Source of the DNA: Akkermansiaceae bacterium
Lineage (GTDB): Bacteria; Verrucomicrobiota; Verrucomicrobiia; Verrucomicrobiales; DEV007
Assembly (NCBI GenBank): GCA_024233005.1
Contig: JACKQE010000002.1
Location: forward strand, 372,001 to 436,000
Direction: 5' to 3'
Length of the DNA stretch: 64,000 nucleotides
The notes beneath the pieces are model-generated. The model made no database searches and was not told where the DNA came from. It was given only the letters and a program-made list of their open reading frames with translations. Shown piece after piece: positions 16,941 through 27,080 of this stretch (position 1 is its first letter; the number at the start of each line of letters is the position of its first letter). The position numbers were made by a program, and so were the translations under genes.

Positions 16941-18368
16941 TCATGCCAGCAGTTTCTCCACCACCTCGCCATACACGTCCGTGAGGCGGAAATTGCGCCC
17001 CTGGAAGCGGTAGGTGAGGGCTTCATGGTCGAATCCGAAAAGATGCAGGATCGTGGCATGCAGGTCATGGACATGGACCGGATCATCGACCACGCCCCAA
17101 CCGATTTCGTCAGTTTTACCAATGACCTGGCCTCCCTTGACACCGCCTCCGGCCATCCAGAGGCTGAAGGAATAAGGGTGATGGTCCCGTCCCGTGACCG
17201 TCTTGAATCCTTTGCGGTTTTCTCCCAGCGGGGTGCGACCGAATTCCCCGCCCCAGACCACCAGCGTGTCCTCGAGGAGTCCGCGTTCCTTGAGGTCCTG
17301 GAGAAGCGCCGCGACGGGTTGGTCTGAGATCTCGGTGTTGGTGGTCAGCTGGGCGTCGAGATTGCTGTGCTGGTCCCAAGTGGAGAGAAAGAGGGTGACG
17401 AACCGGACCCCGCGTTCCACGAGCCGCCGGGCCATCAGGCAGTTCCGCGCGAAGGAGGATTGGAAGCCCGTTTTGTCCTGCCGGTTCAAGCCATAGGCTT
17501 CCAAGGTGGAGAGGGACTCACCGGTCAGGTCGATCAGTTCCGGAGCGGCGGACTGCATGCGGAAGGCGAGTTCGTAATTCTCGATGCGGCTCGCGATTTC
17601 CACTTGTCCGGATCGGTCAAGGCGCTGGCGGTTGAGGTCGTTGACCGCCGCGACTGTGCGGGCCTGCATTGCCGGGGTGATGCCCGGGGGATTGGCAAGA
17701 TTGAGCACGGGGGTGCCGGTGTTGCGAAATTGGGCGCCGGAGTACTGGGAAGGCAGGAAGCCACTGGACCAACTGGCGGCTCCTCCGGGAAGCCCGCGTC
17801 CGAGGGTGGTCATCACAACATATCCCGGGAGATCGCGGGATTCGCTCCCCAACCCATAGTTTAGCCAGGAACCGAGCGTCGGCCAACCCCGGAACGGTGT
17901 GCCGGTGAGCATCAGCAGTTGGCCCGGCAGGTGGTTGAACTGGTCGCAGTGCATGGACCGGACCAGCGCGATGTCATCGGCGTGCCGACTGAGGTGGGGC
18001 AGCAGGTTGGAGAGTTCCATGCCGCATTGTCCTTGGGGTTGGAAGGTTCGCGGAGTCCCCATGAGACGCGCCGTTTCTTTTTGGGTGAACGCAAATTTCA
18101 CTCCTTGGAGGAGTGACTCGGGCATGGGCTGACCATCGAGTTCATTGAGCTTCGGCTTCGGATCAAAGAGATCCATCTGGCTCGGGCCGCCCTCCATGAA
18201 CAGGTAGATGCAGCGTTTTGCCCGCGGCGCGAAATGCGGTCCCCGCGTGGCTTCGGCGGCGAGCAGTCCCTCGTCCCGGAGCAACGAGGCCAGAGCCACG
18301 GTGCCGAGACCGCTGCTGAGAAACTTCCGCCGGGAATGCGGTGAACCGGGTAAAGGGAGATCAATCAC
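16941..18368 (-). CDS. DUF1501 domain-containing protein, Tat-exported (second copy)
   Basis: The 475-residue protein starts with a GTG at 18366-18368 that overlaps the end of the upstream DUF1549/DUF1553 gene by eight bases. A twin-arginine signal HSRRKFLSSGLGTVALASLL is followed by the classical DUF1501 start RCIYLFMEGGPSQMDLFDPKPKL. Further family blocks are GQCGMELSNLLPHLSRHADDIALVRSMHCDQFNHLPGQLLMLTG, FVTLFLSTWDQHSNL and LLEDTLVVWGGEFGRTPL, ending in HATILHLFGFDHEALTYRFQGRNFRLTDVYG. Such proteins are periplasmic and nearly always paired with a DUF1549/DUF1553 partner, as here. The pair is thought to belong to polymer degradation systems, but no activity is established. Confidence 0.93.
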   Translation of the reverse strand: MIDLPLPGSPHSRRKFLSSGLGTVALASLLRDEGLLAAEATRGPHFAPRAKRCIYLFMEGGPSQMDLFDPKPKLNELDGQPMPESLLQGVKFAFTQKETARLMGTPRTFQPQGQCGMELSNLLPHLSRHADDIALVRSMHCDQFNHLPGQLLMLTGTPFRGWPTLGSWLNYGLGSESRDLPGYVVMTTLGRGLPGGAASWSSGFLPSQYSGAQFRNTGTPVLNLANPPGITPAMQARTVAAVNDLNRQRLDRSGQVEIASRIENYELAFRMQSAAPELIDLTGESLSTLEAYGLNRQDKTGFQSSFARNCLMARRLVERGVRFVTLFLSTWDQHSNLDAQLTTNTEISDQPVAALLQDLKERGLLEDTLVVWGGEFGRTPLGENRKGFKTVTGRDHHPYSFSLWMAGGGVKGGQVIGKTDEIGWGVVDDPVHVHDLHATILHLFGFDHEALTYRFQGRNFRLTDVYGEVVEKLLA

Positions 18369-20907
18369 GGGTGATGAATTCGTCGAGGTTCAGCACAATT
18401 CGCGCGGTGGCGGTCATGGCCAGCGTGGCATCGGACGAGGCCGCGAGGAAATCCCGGTGCGCTGCCGTCAGGGTGTCCATCTCGGCCGGGGTGGCCTCAC
18501 GGTTGAGACAGTGGTGGACCAGCTCATGGAGGGCGCCGGAAAGATCATCCGCATGCCGTGTCGACACCTTGCGTCCCAGTGTTTCACTGCATTCGAAAAA
18601 CACCGGATCATTCAAGAGAGTGAGCGCCTGCATCGGCGTGTTGGTCCTCTCCCGCCGGGTGCATGCCGAACTGGTGTCCGGGGCGTCGAAGGTGGTCAGC
18701 ATGGGGTAGAGCACCGTGCGTTTGAGGAAGATGTAGAGTCCCCGCCGGTAACGGTCGGCCCCCTGGCTTTCGGGCCATTTCACACTGCGACCGACTTCGG
18801 TGACAAACTCCGGAAGCGGGGGGAAGACCGCGGGGCCGCCCAGTTTGGCGGAGAGCAAACCTGAGGCTCCGAGGTGGAGGTCGCGGACCGTCTCCGCGCT
18901 GCAACGGAAACTGTTCTGCCGCCAGAGCAGCTGGTTGGAGAGATTGGGCCGGTGGTTGTCCGAGGACTGGCGGTAGGTCTGCGACATCACGATGGTGTGG
19001 ATCAATTCCTTGCGGCTCCATCCGAGGCGGCGATACTCCGATGCCAGCCAATCGAGCAGCTCTGGATGGCTCGGGGGTGCCCCATGGGTGCCGAAGTCAT
19101 CCGTCGAGGTCACCAGTCCTTCCCCGAAAAGATGCTGCCAGATCCGGTTCACCGCCACCCGGGCCGTCAACGGATTGGCTGCGTCGAACAACCATCGGGC
19201 CAGGCTGAGGCGGTTGGGCTGTTCGGAGGTCGGAAAGGGATGGAGGACCGCCGGAGTGCCCGGAGTCACTGCTTCCCCGGTCCGGGCATAATCCCCCCGG
19301 ATGTGGAGATGGGTGGGCCGCAGGTCCGATGTCCGCTCGGTCAGGGTCTGGGCCTTGGTCGCGGGCTTGGGCGGTGTCAGGGCGAGATGGCGTTCGAGGG
19401 CGAGACGCCGGTCCGCCCATTCGGGATCGATCCGGGGAACCCCAGGGTTGAGAGAACCGGACGCTCCGGTGAAGGAGAGACGGAAACGCCCCAGCGTCTG
19501 GCCTGTGCCCAGCTTTTGTGCCAAGCTGAACTTGATCCGACTCCCGGCAGGAATTGATTCCGGTTCGGCGAGGGTGAAGATTGCCGCATGGGGCTGACGG
19601 GTGCGCCGGGTCACCTGCCAGCCTTCGCTGGTGCCGGGATCGAGCACCTTTTCGAGGGCCTGCCCATCATGCTGATCGGCCACGGCATGGTGGAAAACCA
19701 GCCGACGGGGTTTTGCGCCGGGGGCTTCCACCTCGGCGAGGATCCATGACAATGCAAAGGCGCCGTCCTCTCCCCGCCCACAGGGGGTGCCCAGTTCCCG
19801 TCCGGTGCCGAACGTCCCCAACGCTTCGAGACGGAAGGCCGTCGCCACCAGGGGGGCGGTCAGTTGCTTTTCGAGTAGATAGGTGATGGTCGGGGGATTC
19901 TTCCCGGAAACGTTGATCGTCGCGTCGTCAGCCACGGCCAGTTCCAACCCGGCCGCCGTGGCGGTATCGGGTTTCAGAAAAGTCCATTCACCGACGGGCT
20001 CCGGCGGGGGCTGATGCTGCGGAGGATGTTCTGCCAAGGCCCGCTCCAGGTCCAGGAGCTGGGTTTCCCAGCTTCGGTGCTTGGCCTCCCAGGCGTTCCA
20101 TTCCGGTTCGAATCGCACCGGAACCTCCGCGTCCTCGGTGTTGTTGAAGAAAGCATAAAGCCGGTAGAACTCGCGCTGTGCGATCGGATCGTGTTTGTGG
20201 TCATGGCATTCCGCACAGCCGAGGGTGAGGCCCAGCCAGATGGCTCCGGTGGTGGCGACGCGGTCCACCACCTGCTTGGTCCGGTCCAACTCCCGGTCCG
20301 CGCCCGCTTCGGTGTTGCGCAGGCAGTTCCGATGAAACCCCGTGGCGATTTTCTGCGACTGGGTGGCATTCGGCAGCAGATCTCCCGCCAGTTGTTCGAT
20401 GGAAAACTGATCGAAGGGGAGGTCGTGGTTGATCGCCTCGACCACCCAGTCCCGGTAGACATAGGCCCAGGGGCGCAAATCGTCCCCGAGATAGCCGTCG
20501 CTGTCGGCATACCGTGCCATGTCAAGCCAATGCCGAGCCCAGCGCTCCCCGAAATGCGGGGAATCGAGGAGTTGCCGCACCTTGGCTGCATAGGTTGCCT
20601 CTGGATCTCGCTGCCAGTCCGCAGCGAAGGCTTCACATTCCGCCCAATCCGGAAGCAGGCCAGTCAGGTCAAGGTGGAGACGTCGGAGCAAGGTCAACGG
20701 CGGTGCCGGTGGGGAAGGGGCAAGGTGTTCCGTGGCAAGCCGGGACCGCACGAAGGCATCGATGGGTGTCAGGGCGGCATCATTTCCCGGGATTGCCGGC
20801 CTCCGGACCGGTTGGAAGGCCCAATGATCGGACCCGTCGGCCACTGCAACGCAGGATCCAACGATCATGCTGCAGCCACCAAGGACCATGGAAAGTAAGC
20901 GGAACAT
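18361..20907 (-). CDS. DUF1549/DUF1553 (PSCyt2/PSD1) protein without a cytochrome domain
   Basis: The 848-residue protein has a signal-like N-terminus and goes directly into the DUF1549 domain (DHWAFQPVRRPAIP, then LTLLRRLHLDLTGLLPDW and HFGERWARHWLDMARYADSDGYLGDDLRPWAYVYRDWVVEAIN). It has the CAECHDHKHDPI heme-like CxxCH block at about residues 233-244. A central beta-rich insert with no recognised domain follows. The C-terminal half is DUF1553 (ANPLTARVAVNRIWQHLFGEGLV, ELIHTIVMSQTYRQSS, RRERTNTPMQALTLLNDPVFFE). The separate N-terminal PSCyt1 heme domain found in many homologues is absent. It overlaps the DUF1501 gene, forming a two-gene operon. Location should be periplasmic; function is unknown. 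Confidence 0.9.
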   Translation of the reverse strand: MFRLLSMVLGGCSMIVGSCVAVADGSDHWAFQPVRRPAIPGNDAALTPIDAFVRSRLATEHLAPSPPAPPLTLLRRLHLDLTGLLPDWAECEAFAADWQRDPEATYAAKVRQLLDSPHFGERWARHWLDMARYADSDGYLGDDLRPWAYVYRDWVVEAINHDLPFDQFSIEQLAGDLLPNATQSQKIATGFHRNCLRNTEAGADRELDRTKQVVDRVATTGAIWLGLTLGCAECHDHKHDPIAQREFYRLYAFFNNTEDAEVPVRFEPEWNAWEAKHRSWETQLLDLERALAEHPPQHQPPPEPVGEWTFLKPDTATAAGLELAVADDATINVSGKNPPTITYLLEKQLTAPLVATAFRLEALGTFGTGRELGTPCGRGEDGAFALSWILAEVEAPGAKPRRLVFHHAVADQHDGQALEKVLDPGTSEGWQVTRRTRQPHAAIFTLAEPESIPAGSRIKFSLAQKLGTGQTLGRFRLSFTGASGSLNPGVPRIDPEWADRRLALERHLALTPPKPATKAQTLTERTSDLRPTHLHIRGDYARTGEAVTPGTPAVLHPFPTSEQPNRLSLARWLFDAANPLTARVAVNRIWQHLFGEGLVTSTDDFGTHGAPPSHPELLDWLASEYRRLGWSRKELIHTIVMSQTYRQSSDNHRPNLSNQLLWRQNSFRCSAETVRDLHLGASGLLSAKLGGPAVFPPLPEFVTEVGRSVKWPESQGADRYRRGLYIFLKRTVLYPMLTTFDAPDTSSACTRRERTNTPMQALTLLNDPVFFECSETLGRKVSTRHADDLSGALHELVHHCLNREATPAEMDTLTAAHRDFLAASSDATLAMTATARIVLNLDEFITRD

Positions 20908-20985
20908 CGGGACGGAGACACCAGCCTAGCGGTTCCTGCACGGTCCGGCAAGATCCCGATCAGCGCCAGACTTCCTGGATCGGGA

Positions 20986-23900
20986 CTACGGGGCGGGCAA
21001 GGGCACCTGCACCGGATGCATCAGGTAGGCCAGCAGATCCCGGACCTGCGTTGGCGAAAAAGCCAGCAGCAGGCCTTCGGGCATCAGGGAAATGGGCAGG
21101 GTCTCTTCTTTGGCTATGGCGCTGCGCTCCAGCACGGTCTCTTCGGTGAGCAACCGCAGGGTCACGGTCCGTTCACTCCGGGAGGCCACCACGCCACTGA
21201 GGACACGACCGTCAGCGAGGGTCAGAATCGTCATCCGGTAGTCCGCCGCGACTTCGGCACTGGGATCCGCGAGGTTCTCGAGCAGGTAGTCCAGGTTGGC
21301 CCGGCCCGAGCCGGTCAGGTCGGGACCGACCTTGCCACCCTGCCCGTAGAGAGTGTGGCACGCGGCGCAGACGTTTTGGAAGACCAGGCGTCCCTGGCTG
21401 CGGTCGGCCTGCGCAAGGACTTCCGGGGTCAGTCCGGACTTGAGCCGGGCGATTAGCGCGCGCTTGTCGGCGGCGGACTCCCGCACATCGCCCCAGACTT
21501 CACGGAGCTGTTTGGTCAGAGGGTCATCCTTGAAGGCAAGGATCTGGCGGGCATGGAACGCCGTGAGATCCGCCCGCGGGATTTTACCCCGGGCCACCTC
21601 GTCCAGAAGCGGACCCGCGAAGGAGGGACGCGAGACCAGCGTGTCCATCACCGCGGGTCGTTCCGCCGGGTAGAATTTCCCGTAGGTCGCCGCCAGGGAT
21701 TGCCCGATCTTCACATCGTCGAACAGCGCCAGTCCGCGCACCGCCGTGGCATTGAGAATGCGGGCGCCGAGAAGACTTTCGCAGACCTGCCGCAGGTCGG
21801 GTGGTTTGTTGTCAATCAGAGTGCGCAGGGCCGCCTCGCGCATGGCCATGTCGGCCTTGCCATCGAGGGCCACCCGGCGCACCTCATCAAGGGCTCGCCC
21901 ATCGCCGAACACCGCCCCCAGATCACGCATCAGGCTGTCTCCGGGATTGCCCGCGGCTGCCACGAAGGCATCCCAGTTCCCCGGTTTAGGGGCCCTCCGC
22001 CACCCTTGCAAGCCGTCACTGATGCCTTGGAGCAGGGCTTTTTGTTTGGCCGTGTCCGCTTTCCCCGCCAGGGTCAGCAGGGGGTCGAGAATCCCGGGTT
22101 GCTTCTCCAACTGTCCCGAGAGCGACCGGGCGATCCAGCGCAGCAGATCGGGCCAGACCGTGGTGGCGGCAATGTCCCGTAGCTCGGCGGGGGCGGTTGT
22201 GGCAAGGGGAATGAGTCCGTACCAAACCATCGAAGGCAGGCTGTGGTCGGCGGCGTCTTCCGGGTGGGCGGCGAGGGCACGGCCCAGGGCGGCCCGTTTT
22301 GCCACCGGCAGGCGCTGCAGCACCGAGGCCAGGGAGAGCCGCACCAGGGAGGAGGGATCCGTTTCCGCGAGGCGGACGAAGGTGTCCGTCACCTCCGGTT
22401 CGTCAGGGTAAACTGTTCCCGGGAGGGGACCGGTGATGGTGTCGAGCGGCCAGGCATCGGTGAGGAACCGAACCGCCCAGACCCGGAGGTGTTCGTCCTT
22501 TTCCTGGAGGAGAGCGAGGAGATGGCCGCGGTCTAGCGAGCCCAGGGCATTCCCCGACCAGAGCGCCCGCAACCGTTGGGGCGTGCCCAGAGCGCTGTCC
22601 GAGACCAGAGCCTGCAGCGTTTCCCTGGCGCCGGCTGGACCGTGGCCATCGGCGAGCCGACGCCGGGCCTGGCGGTCATACCAGACATTGGGATGACGGA
22701 CGAGGCGTTGCAGGGCCGCTCCATCAGGCAGGGCGAGGTCGGCCAGATCAGGCACGGCGGGATTGCCATGACTGATCCGGAAAATCCGGCCGCTGGTGCG
22801 GTGGACGCCGGTGCTTTCGTGGCATTCGCCCGTGTCGCTCCAGTCCAACACGTAAGCCGAACCGTCCGGTCCGGTGCCAAGATCGATGCCGCGAAACCAC
22901 GGATCCGATGCCAGAAAAATGTCCGCCTGATGCCGCCCGACATAGGCACTGCCCTCCCGTTCCAGCCGTTCCACATTCGTCCGCCTACCGTGCATGTTGA
23001 GCGTGAAGAGCCGGTTCCGCCATTCCGCCGGCCACTGGTCAGCCTGGTAAATCATCATCCCGATGTGGGCGTGGCCTCCGCCGAGGGCGTTGGCTTTGCC
23101 TTCCCGTGAGTCCGACCACGCGCCCTTGGTATCGAAATGCCAGTGGTCGGCGATCATGTCGAGCCGGTCGTAGACTCCCGGATTGGGGTCCGCGCCGAAG
23201 CTTTCTTTGAAATGCGCTCCGGGCATCAGGTGCCAGAGATGGCCGTTCACGGTGTTGATGAAAAACAGCTCGCCATTCTCGTCCCAGTCATGTCCCCAAG
23301 GGTTGGTCGTGCCATGGCAGAGCACCTCCACGACCTTCCGCTCCGGATGAAATCGCCAGATTCCGCCCTCGATGGGTATGCGCCGGTCATCGGGAGTTCC
23401 AGGTGCTCCCAACCGGCCCGGACAGGAGTGCCCGCAGCGTCCATAGAGCCAGCCGTCGGGACCCCAGCGCAGGCCATTGGCGAAGTTGTGGTAATTGCTC
23501 TGCGCCACCGTGAACCCGTCCAGCACCACCTGGGGCGGTCCGTCGGGCACATCGTCCGCGTTGGCATCGGGGAGGAAAAGCAACTGCGGGGGGCACAGCA
23601 GCCAGACCCCTCCCCGTCCCACCTCGATGCTGGTCAGCATTTGGGCGTCGTCGGTGAAAACGGTCCGCTGATCGGCCACCCCATCATGATCCGTGTCTTC
23701 GAATATCAGCACCCGGTCCCGCAGGCCGAGGTCGAAGCGTTTGGTCCGTTCCGCGTAGGTGAAGTTTTCCGCCACCCAGAGTCGGCCCCGGGCATCCCAG
23801 GCCATCGCGATGGGGTTCTGGACGCCCGGTTCGGCGGCGAAGACCTGGACCCGGAACCCCGGTGGCAGGGTCATCCCGGCTGCGGCCGCGGCAGGGGTGG

Positions 23901-24036
23901 GAGGGGATGCCGTGGGATCAGGCTCGGAATTGTAGGGCGTGGGAAAATCTGCGGCCACAGTCGTGCCGACCAGGCACGCCAGGATTGATAAGACGCAAGA
24001 AAGGAGACGGGAAAGAGCCATGGCAGGGAAACGCAT
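20986..24036 (-). CDS. PVC-type c-heme membrane-bound-dehydrogenase-like protein
   Basis: The protein is about 1016 residues. Met codons at 24060, 24036 and 24021 are all in frame; the middle one is taken and any gives a signal peptide (MALSRLLSCVLSILACLVGTTVAAD). The first half is a beta-propeller of the glucose/sorbosone-dehydrogenase type (GMTLPPGFRVQVFAAEPGVQNPIAMAWDARGRLWVAENFTY, NGLRWGPDGWLYGRCG). The middle is HEAT-like, and the C-terminus has one c-type heme site (NVCAACHTLYGQGGKVGPDLTGSGR). This fusion is characteristic of Planctomycetota and Verrucomicrobiota and is presumed to oxidise carbohydrates in the periplasm. It is divergent from another c-heme propeller gene at 24213. Confidence 0.92.
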   Translation of the reverse strand: MRFPAMALSRLLSCVLSILACLVGTTVAADFPTPYNSEPDPTASPPTPAAAAAGMTLPPGFRVQVFAAEPGVQNPIAMAWDARGRLWVAENFTYAERTKRFDLGLRDRVLIFEDTDHDGVADQRTVFTDDAQMLTSIEVGRGGVWLLCPPQLLFLPDANADDVPDGPPQVVLDGFTVAQSNYHNFANGLRWGPDGWLYGRCGHSCPGRLGAPGTPDDRRIPIEGGIWRFHPERKVVEVLCHGTTNPWGHDWDENGELFFINTVNGHLWHLMPGAHFKESFGADPNPGVYDRLDMIADHWHFDTKGAWSDSREGKANALGGGHAHIGMMIYQADQWPAEWRNRLFTLNMHGRRTNVERLEREGSAYVGRHQADIFLASDPWFRGIDLGTGPDGSAYVLDWSDTGECHESTGVHRTSGRIFRISHGNPAVPDLADLALPDGAALQRLVRHPNVWYDRQARRRLADGHGPAGARETLQALVSDSALGTPQRLRALWSGNALGSLDRGHLLALLQEKDEHLRVWAVRFLTDAWPLDTITGPLPGTVYPDEPEVTDTFVRLAETDPSSLVRLSLASVLQRLPVAKRAALGRALAAHPEDAADHSLPSMVWYGLIPLATTAPAELRDIAATTVWPDLLRWIARSLSGQLEKQPGILDPLLTLAGKADTAKQKALLQGISDGLQGWRRAPKPGNWDAFVAAAGNPGDSLMRDLGAVFGDGRALDEVRRVALDGKADMAMREAALRTLIDNKPPDLRQVCESLLGARILNATAVRGLALFDDVKIGQSLAATYGKFYPAERPAVMDTLVSRPSFAGPLLDEVARGKIPRADLTAFHARQILAFKDDPLTKQLREVWGDVRESAADKRALIARLKSGLTPEVLAQADRSQGRLVFQNVCAACHTLYGQGGKVGPDLTGSGRANLDYLLENLADPSAEVAADYRMTILTLADGRVLSGVVASRSERTVTLRLLTEETVLERSAIAKEETLPISLMPEGLLLAFSPTQVRDLLAYLMHPVQVPLPAP

Positions 24037-24212
24037 CGCACGCGGCCAGGCATCCGGCAAGTGCGGAGGCGCGTGACGATCGGGACCCGGGGGCTCTCGC
24101 CTCCAGGCATTTTGATATTGGTGAAGGCATTCCGCCCGGTTGGAAAAGCTGCGCGATCACGCCGGGAAGTTTGCTCGCCTTCGCTTCCGGAAACCGGCTT
24201 TAATGGATACCT

Positions 24213-27077
24213 GTGAACGTCCACCGACTCCTTCCGTTACTTTGCGCCTTGGGACTTGCCACCGAGCTGGGGGCCGCCGGACCTCCGGATTGGCTGGTGG
24301 TCGAAGGCCTGGCTTCATTCGAGCTTCCGGTGAATGCTCAGGGAAAACGTTCCCGGGCCCGGCTGCGGCTCACGGCGGATTTCGCCGATGTGGCGGTGCT
24401 TTGGGATGGGCGGATCGTGGCGCGGATCGAACCCTACGATCCGCCTCTGGAGATTGATCTCCTGCCGCAGATCAAGTCGGGTGGCGGCTTGCTGAGCCTG
24501 CGGGCGGAACCCCTGCCCGGGGCTCCCGCGGCCTTGGCGGCTTCCTTGGAACTGACGGATGCCGACGGCTCTGTCAGCACCCATTCCACGTCAGGGACCT
24601 GGCGGTTGGCGGGAGGAGGGACGCCGCGCTCCGCCGGCCCGGTGGATCCCCGGCGCTGGGCGTCGAACCAACTTCCGGAAGTCAGCCCCTTCGCTGAGTA
24701 CAACCAATGGAAAGAAGCCCTCTCTCCCGACGGACGCGACACCGCGGAGGGCGCGCGGCTTTCGCCTCTGCCACCAGGGTTTCAAATCGAGCGCATTCGC
24801 ACCGCCCAGGCGGGTGAGGATTCCTGGGTCAGTCTGGCCATCGATCCGAAAGGACGGCTCCTCATTGCCCGGGAGCAGCGAGGTCTCCTGCGGTTGACAC
24901 TGTCGGACAACGGACGGGAAGTGGTCTCGGTCGAAGTGGTGGATGACACCCTCAGGGAATGCCGGGGCCTGGCCTGGAAAGACGGCGCCCTGTTTGCCAA
25001 TGCGAACAACACCAAAGGCCTCTACCGACTGCGGGACACGGATGGCGACGATCGCTTCGATGAGATCCTGCTCGTCCAAACGACGGAGGGCGGCGTGGGG
25101 CACGGAAGGAACGATCTCGCGGTGGGACCGGACGGCAGCCTGAATGCGATCCACGGCGATGACATCGGCGTGCCCGGTGGTGCGACGCGGCGCACCGTGC
25201 CGGAGCCCGGCGCCCCGCGTGAGTTGGGGCATTGGGTGAGGATCCCGGGCAGTCCGCCCGACAACGGATGGGAGATCATGGCCCGGGGTCTGCGCAATCC
25301 CTACGGCATCGATTTCAATGCCGACGGAGAAGCCTTTACCTACGATGCGGACAATGAGGGCGATGTCGGGTTGCCCTTTTATCGTCCGACGCGGATCAAT
25401 CATCTGGTCTCCGGCGCGAACTATGGCTGGCACCAGGACCGGGGCAACACCCGCAGCCTGCCGGTCTGGGCGCCGGACAGCGTGCCCACGACCTTCGATG
25501 TGGGGCGGGGTTCCCCCACCGGGGTGAAGTTCGGCACCCGGAGCCGTTTCCCGGCCCCCTGGAAGGACGCGCTGTTTGCCCTTGATTGGGCCTACGGACG
25601 CATTGTGGTGACCCATCTGGTGGCCCGTGGTGCCAGCTATCATGCGAGCGGCGGGGTGTTCCTCGAAGGCCGGCCGCTCAATGTCACCGATCTGGATTTT
25701 GACGCGGCGGGGGATCTGTGGTTTGTCACCGGAGGCCGCAAAACGCAGTCGGCGCTTTACCGGATTCGTTATACCGGGGAGACCACTGCTCCCTTGGAGG
25801 GGGATCATTTCCGCGCCCGGGCCGGATTTTCCGCCACTCAGCGCGTGGCAAGGAAGGCGCTGGAGGCTTATCATGGAAAGCAGGATCCCGGAGCCGTGGA
25901 AGCCGCCTGGTCCGCGCTGGGTGACGCCGATCCCTGGATGCGGAATGCGGCCCGTGTGGCTGTGGAAAGCCAGCCTTCCGCCACCTGGCGGGACCGGGCT
26001 CTCGCCTATGGGGACGGCCTGAGGGGACTGACCGCTCTGCTCGCGCTGGTCCGTGTCGGGAACGATGCCGACCGGGCCGAGGTCCGGGAGAAGGTCGTGG
26101 CCTTCGACGCTCCCCCCGGGTGGAGCCGGACCGCCAAGCTGACGTGGCTGCGGATCTTGGAATTGGCGGCTTCCGTCCAGCCGGACGAACCCGCGCGAGA
26201 CCGGGTGTCCGCCACCCTGCAGAGCTGGCTCCCGGATCTTTCCCCCGAGGTGAACCGCGAAGCGACCCGGCGTCTGGCGGTGATGGGAGCCCCGTCCGGC
26301 GTGGCCTGGGCCCTTCGCTTCCTCGGGGAGGCGCGCGACCAGGGAGAAAGCCTGCATTATCTGGAAGTGCTCAGCGAGGCCGGGGCTGGATGGACACCCG
26401 GGCAGCGCACGGTGTTCTTCCGTTCTCTGGCCCATGCGAAGCGTTTCTCCAACGGCGATCGTTTCATGACGGCCTTTTTCCAGGAGGTCGAGAAAAATGC
26501 TCTGGCGAACGCTCCCGAGAGCGAACGGAACGAGTTGGCGGACCTGCTCAAGGAAGCGCCCGAATCCGCCCCCACGACTCCGGCGAGGCCCTTCGTGCGG
26601 CATTGGACCATGGCGGACTTTTCCGGTGCGCAGCCCCAACCGGAGAAGCATGATCCGGCCCGGGGGAAAGCCTTGTTCACCGCCGCGCTCTGCGCCCGCT
26701 GCCATGTCTGCGGCACCGAGGGACGTCCCGTGGGGCCCGATCTGACCACCGTGGCAAGCCGCTTCAGCCGGGCCGATCTGCTGGAGTCGGTGCTTGATCC
26801 TTCCAAGGTCGTGGCTGAGATCCATCGGAATGTGGTCATCCAGAAGACCGATGGCAGCACGGTGATGGGGCGGGTGATCCAGAACGATTTCCGGCAATCG
26901 CTGCTGCATTTGTCGGTGAATCCCTTCGCTCCGGCGGAAACCGTGCAGGTGGCGAAGGCTGACATCGCGGGCTGGGAGGAATCCCCCATTTCCCCGATGC
27001 CGCCGGCCCTGTTGGACACCCTGACCCGTGAAGAGATCGCCGATCTGCTCGGCTGGATCGAGGCGGGCGGGAAGTGA
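24213..27077 (+). CDS. PVC-type c-heme propeller protein, divergent partner
   Basis: The 954-residue protein starts with a GTG at 24213 and has a signal peptide (MNVHRLLPLLCALGLATELGAA). An N-terminal beta-sandwich-like region of about 150 residues precedes a soluble-glucose-dehydrogenase-type propeller (LPPGFQIERIRTAQAGEDSWVSLAIDPKGRLLIAREQRG, GLRNPYGIDFNADGEAFTYDADNEGDVGLPFYRPTRINHLVSGANYGW). A HEAT-like stretch follows, then a single heme c site (LCARCHVCGTEGRPVGPDLTTVASRF). It should be a periplasmic redox protein. The N-terminal extra domain distinguishes it from the divergent homologue. It converges with the DUF1501 gene at 27081, with three bases between the stops. Confidence 0.9.
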   Translation: MNVHRLLPLLCALGLATELGAAGPPDWLVVEGLASFELPVNAQGKRSRARLRLTADFADVAVLWDGRIVARIEPYDPPLEIDLLPQIKSGGGLLSLRAEPLPGAPAALAASLELTDADGSVSTHSTSGTWRLAGGGTPRSAGPVDPRRWASNQLPEVSPFAEYNQWKEALSPDGRDTAEGARLSPLPPGFQIERIRTAQAGEDSWVSLAIDPKGRLLIAREQRGLLRLTLSDNGREVVSVEVVDDTLRECRGLAWKDGALFANANNTKGLYRLRDTDGDDRFDEILLVQTTEGGVGHGRNDLAVGPDGSLNAIHGDDIGVPGGATRRTVPEPGAPRELGHWVRIPGSPPDNGWEIMARGLRNPYGIDFNADGEAFTYDADNEGDVGLPFYRPTRINHLVSGANYGWHQDRGNTRSLPVWAPDSVPTTFDVGRGSPTGVKFGTRSRFPAPWKDALFALDWAYGRIVVTHLVARGASYHASGGVFLEGRPLNVTDLDFDAAGDLWFVTGGRKTQSALYRIRYTGETTAPLEGDHFRARAGFSATQRVARKALEAYHGKQDPGAVEAAWSALGDADPWMRNAARVAVESQPSATWRDRALAYGDGLRGLTALLALVRVGNDADRAEVREKVVAFDAPPGWSRTAKLTWLRILELAASVQPDEPARDRVSATLQSWLPDLSPEVNREATRRLAVMGAPSGVAWALRFLGEARDQGESLHYLEVLSEAGAGWTPGQRTVFFRSLAHAKRFSNGDRFMTAFFQEVEKNALANAPESERNELADLLKEAPESAPTTPARPFVRHWTMADFSGAQPQPEKHDPARGKALFTAALCARCHVCGTEGRPVGPDLTTVASRFSRADLLESVLDPSKVVAEIHRNVVIQKTDGSTVMGRVIQNDFRQSLLHLSVNPFAPAETVQVAKADIAGWEESPISPMPPALLDTLTREEIADLLGWIEAGGK

Positions 27078-27080
27078 CGC

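Noticed and set aside
24591..26909. Minus-strand open frame of 772 codons
   Set aside because: It lies wholly antisense to the c-heme propeller gene 24213-27077; composition is that of a GC-rich shadow frame.
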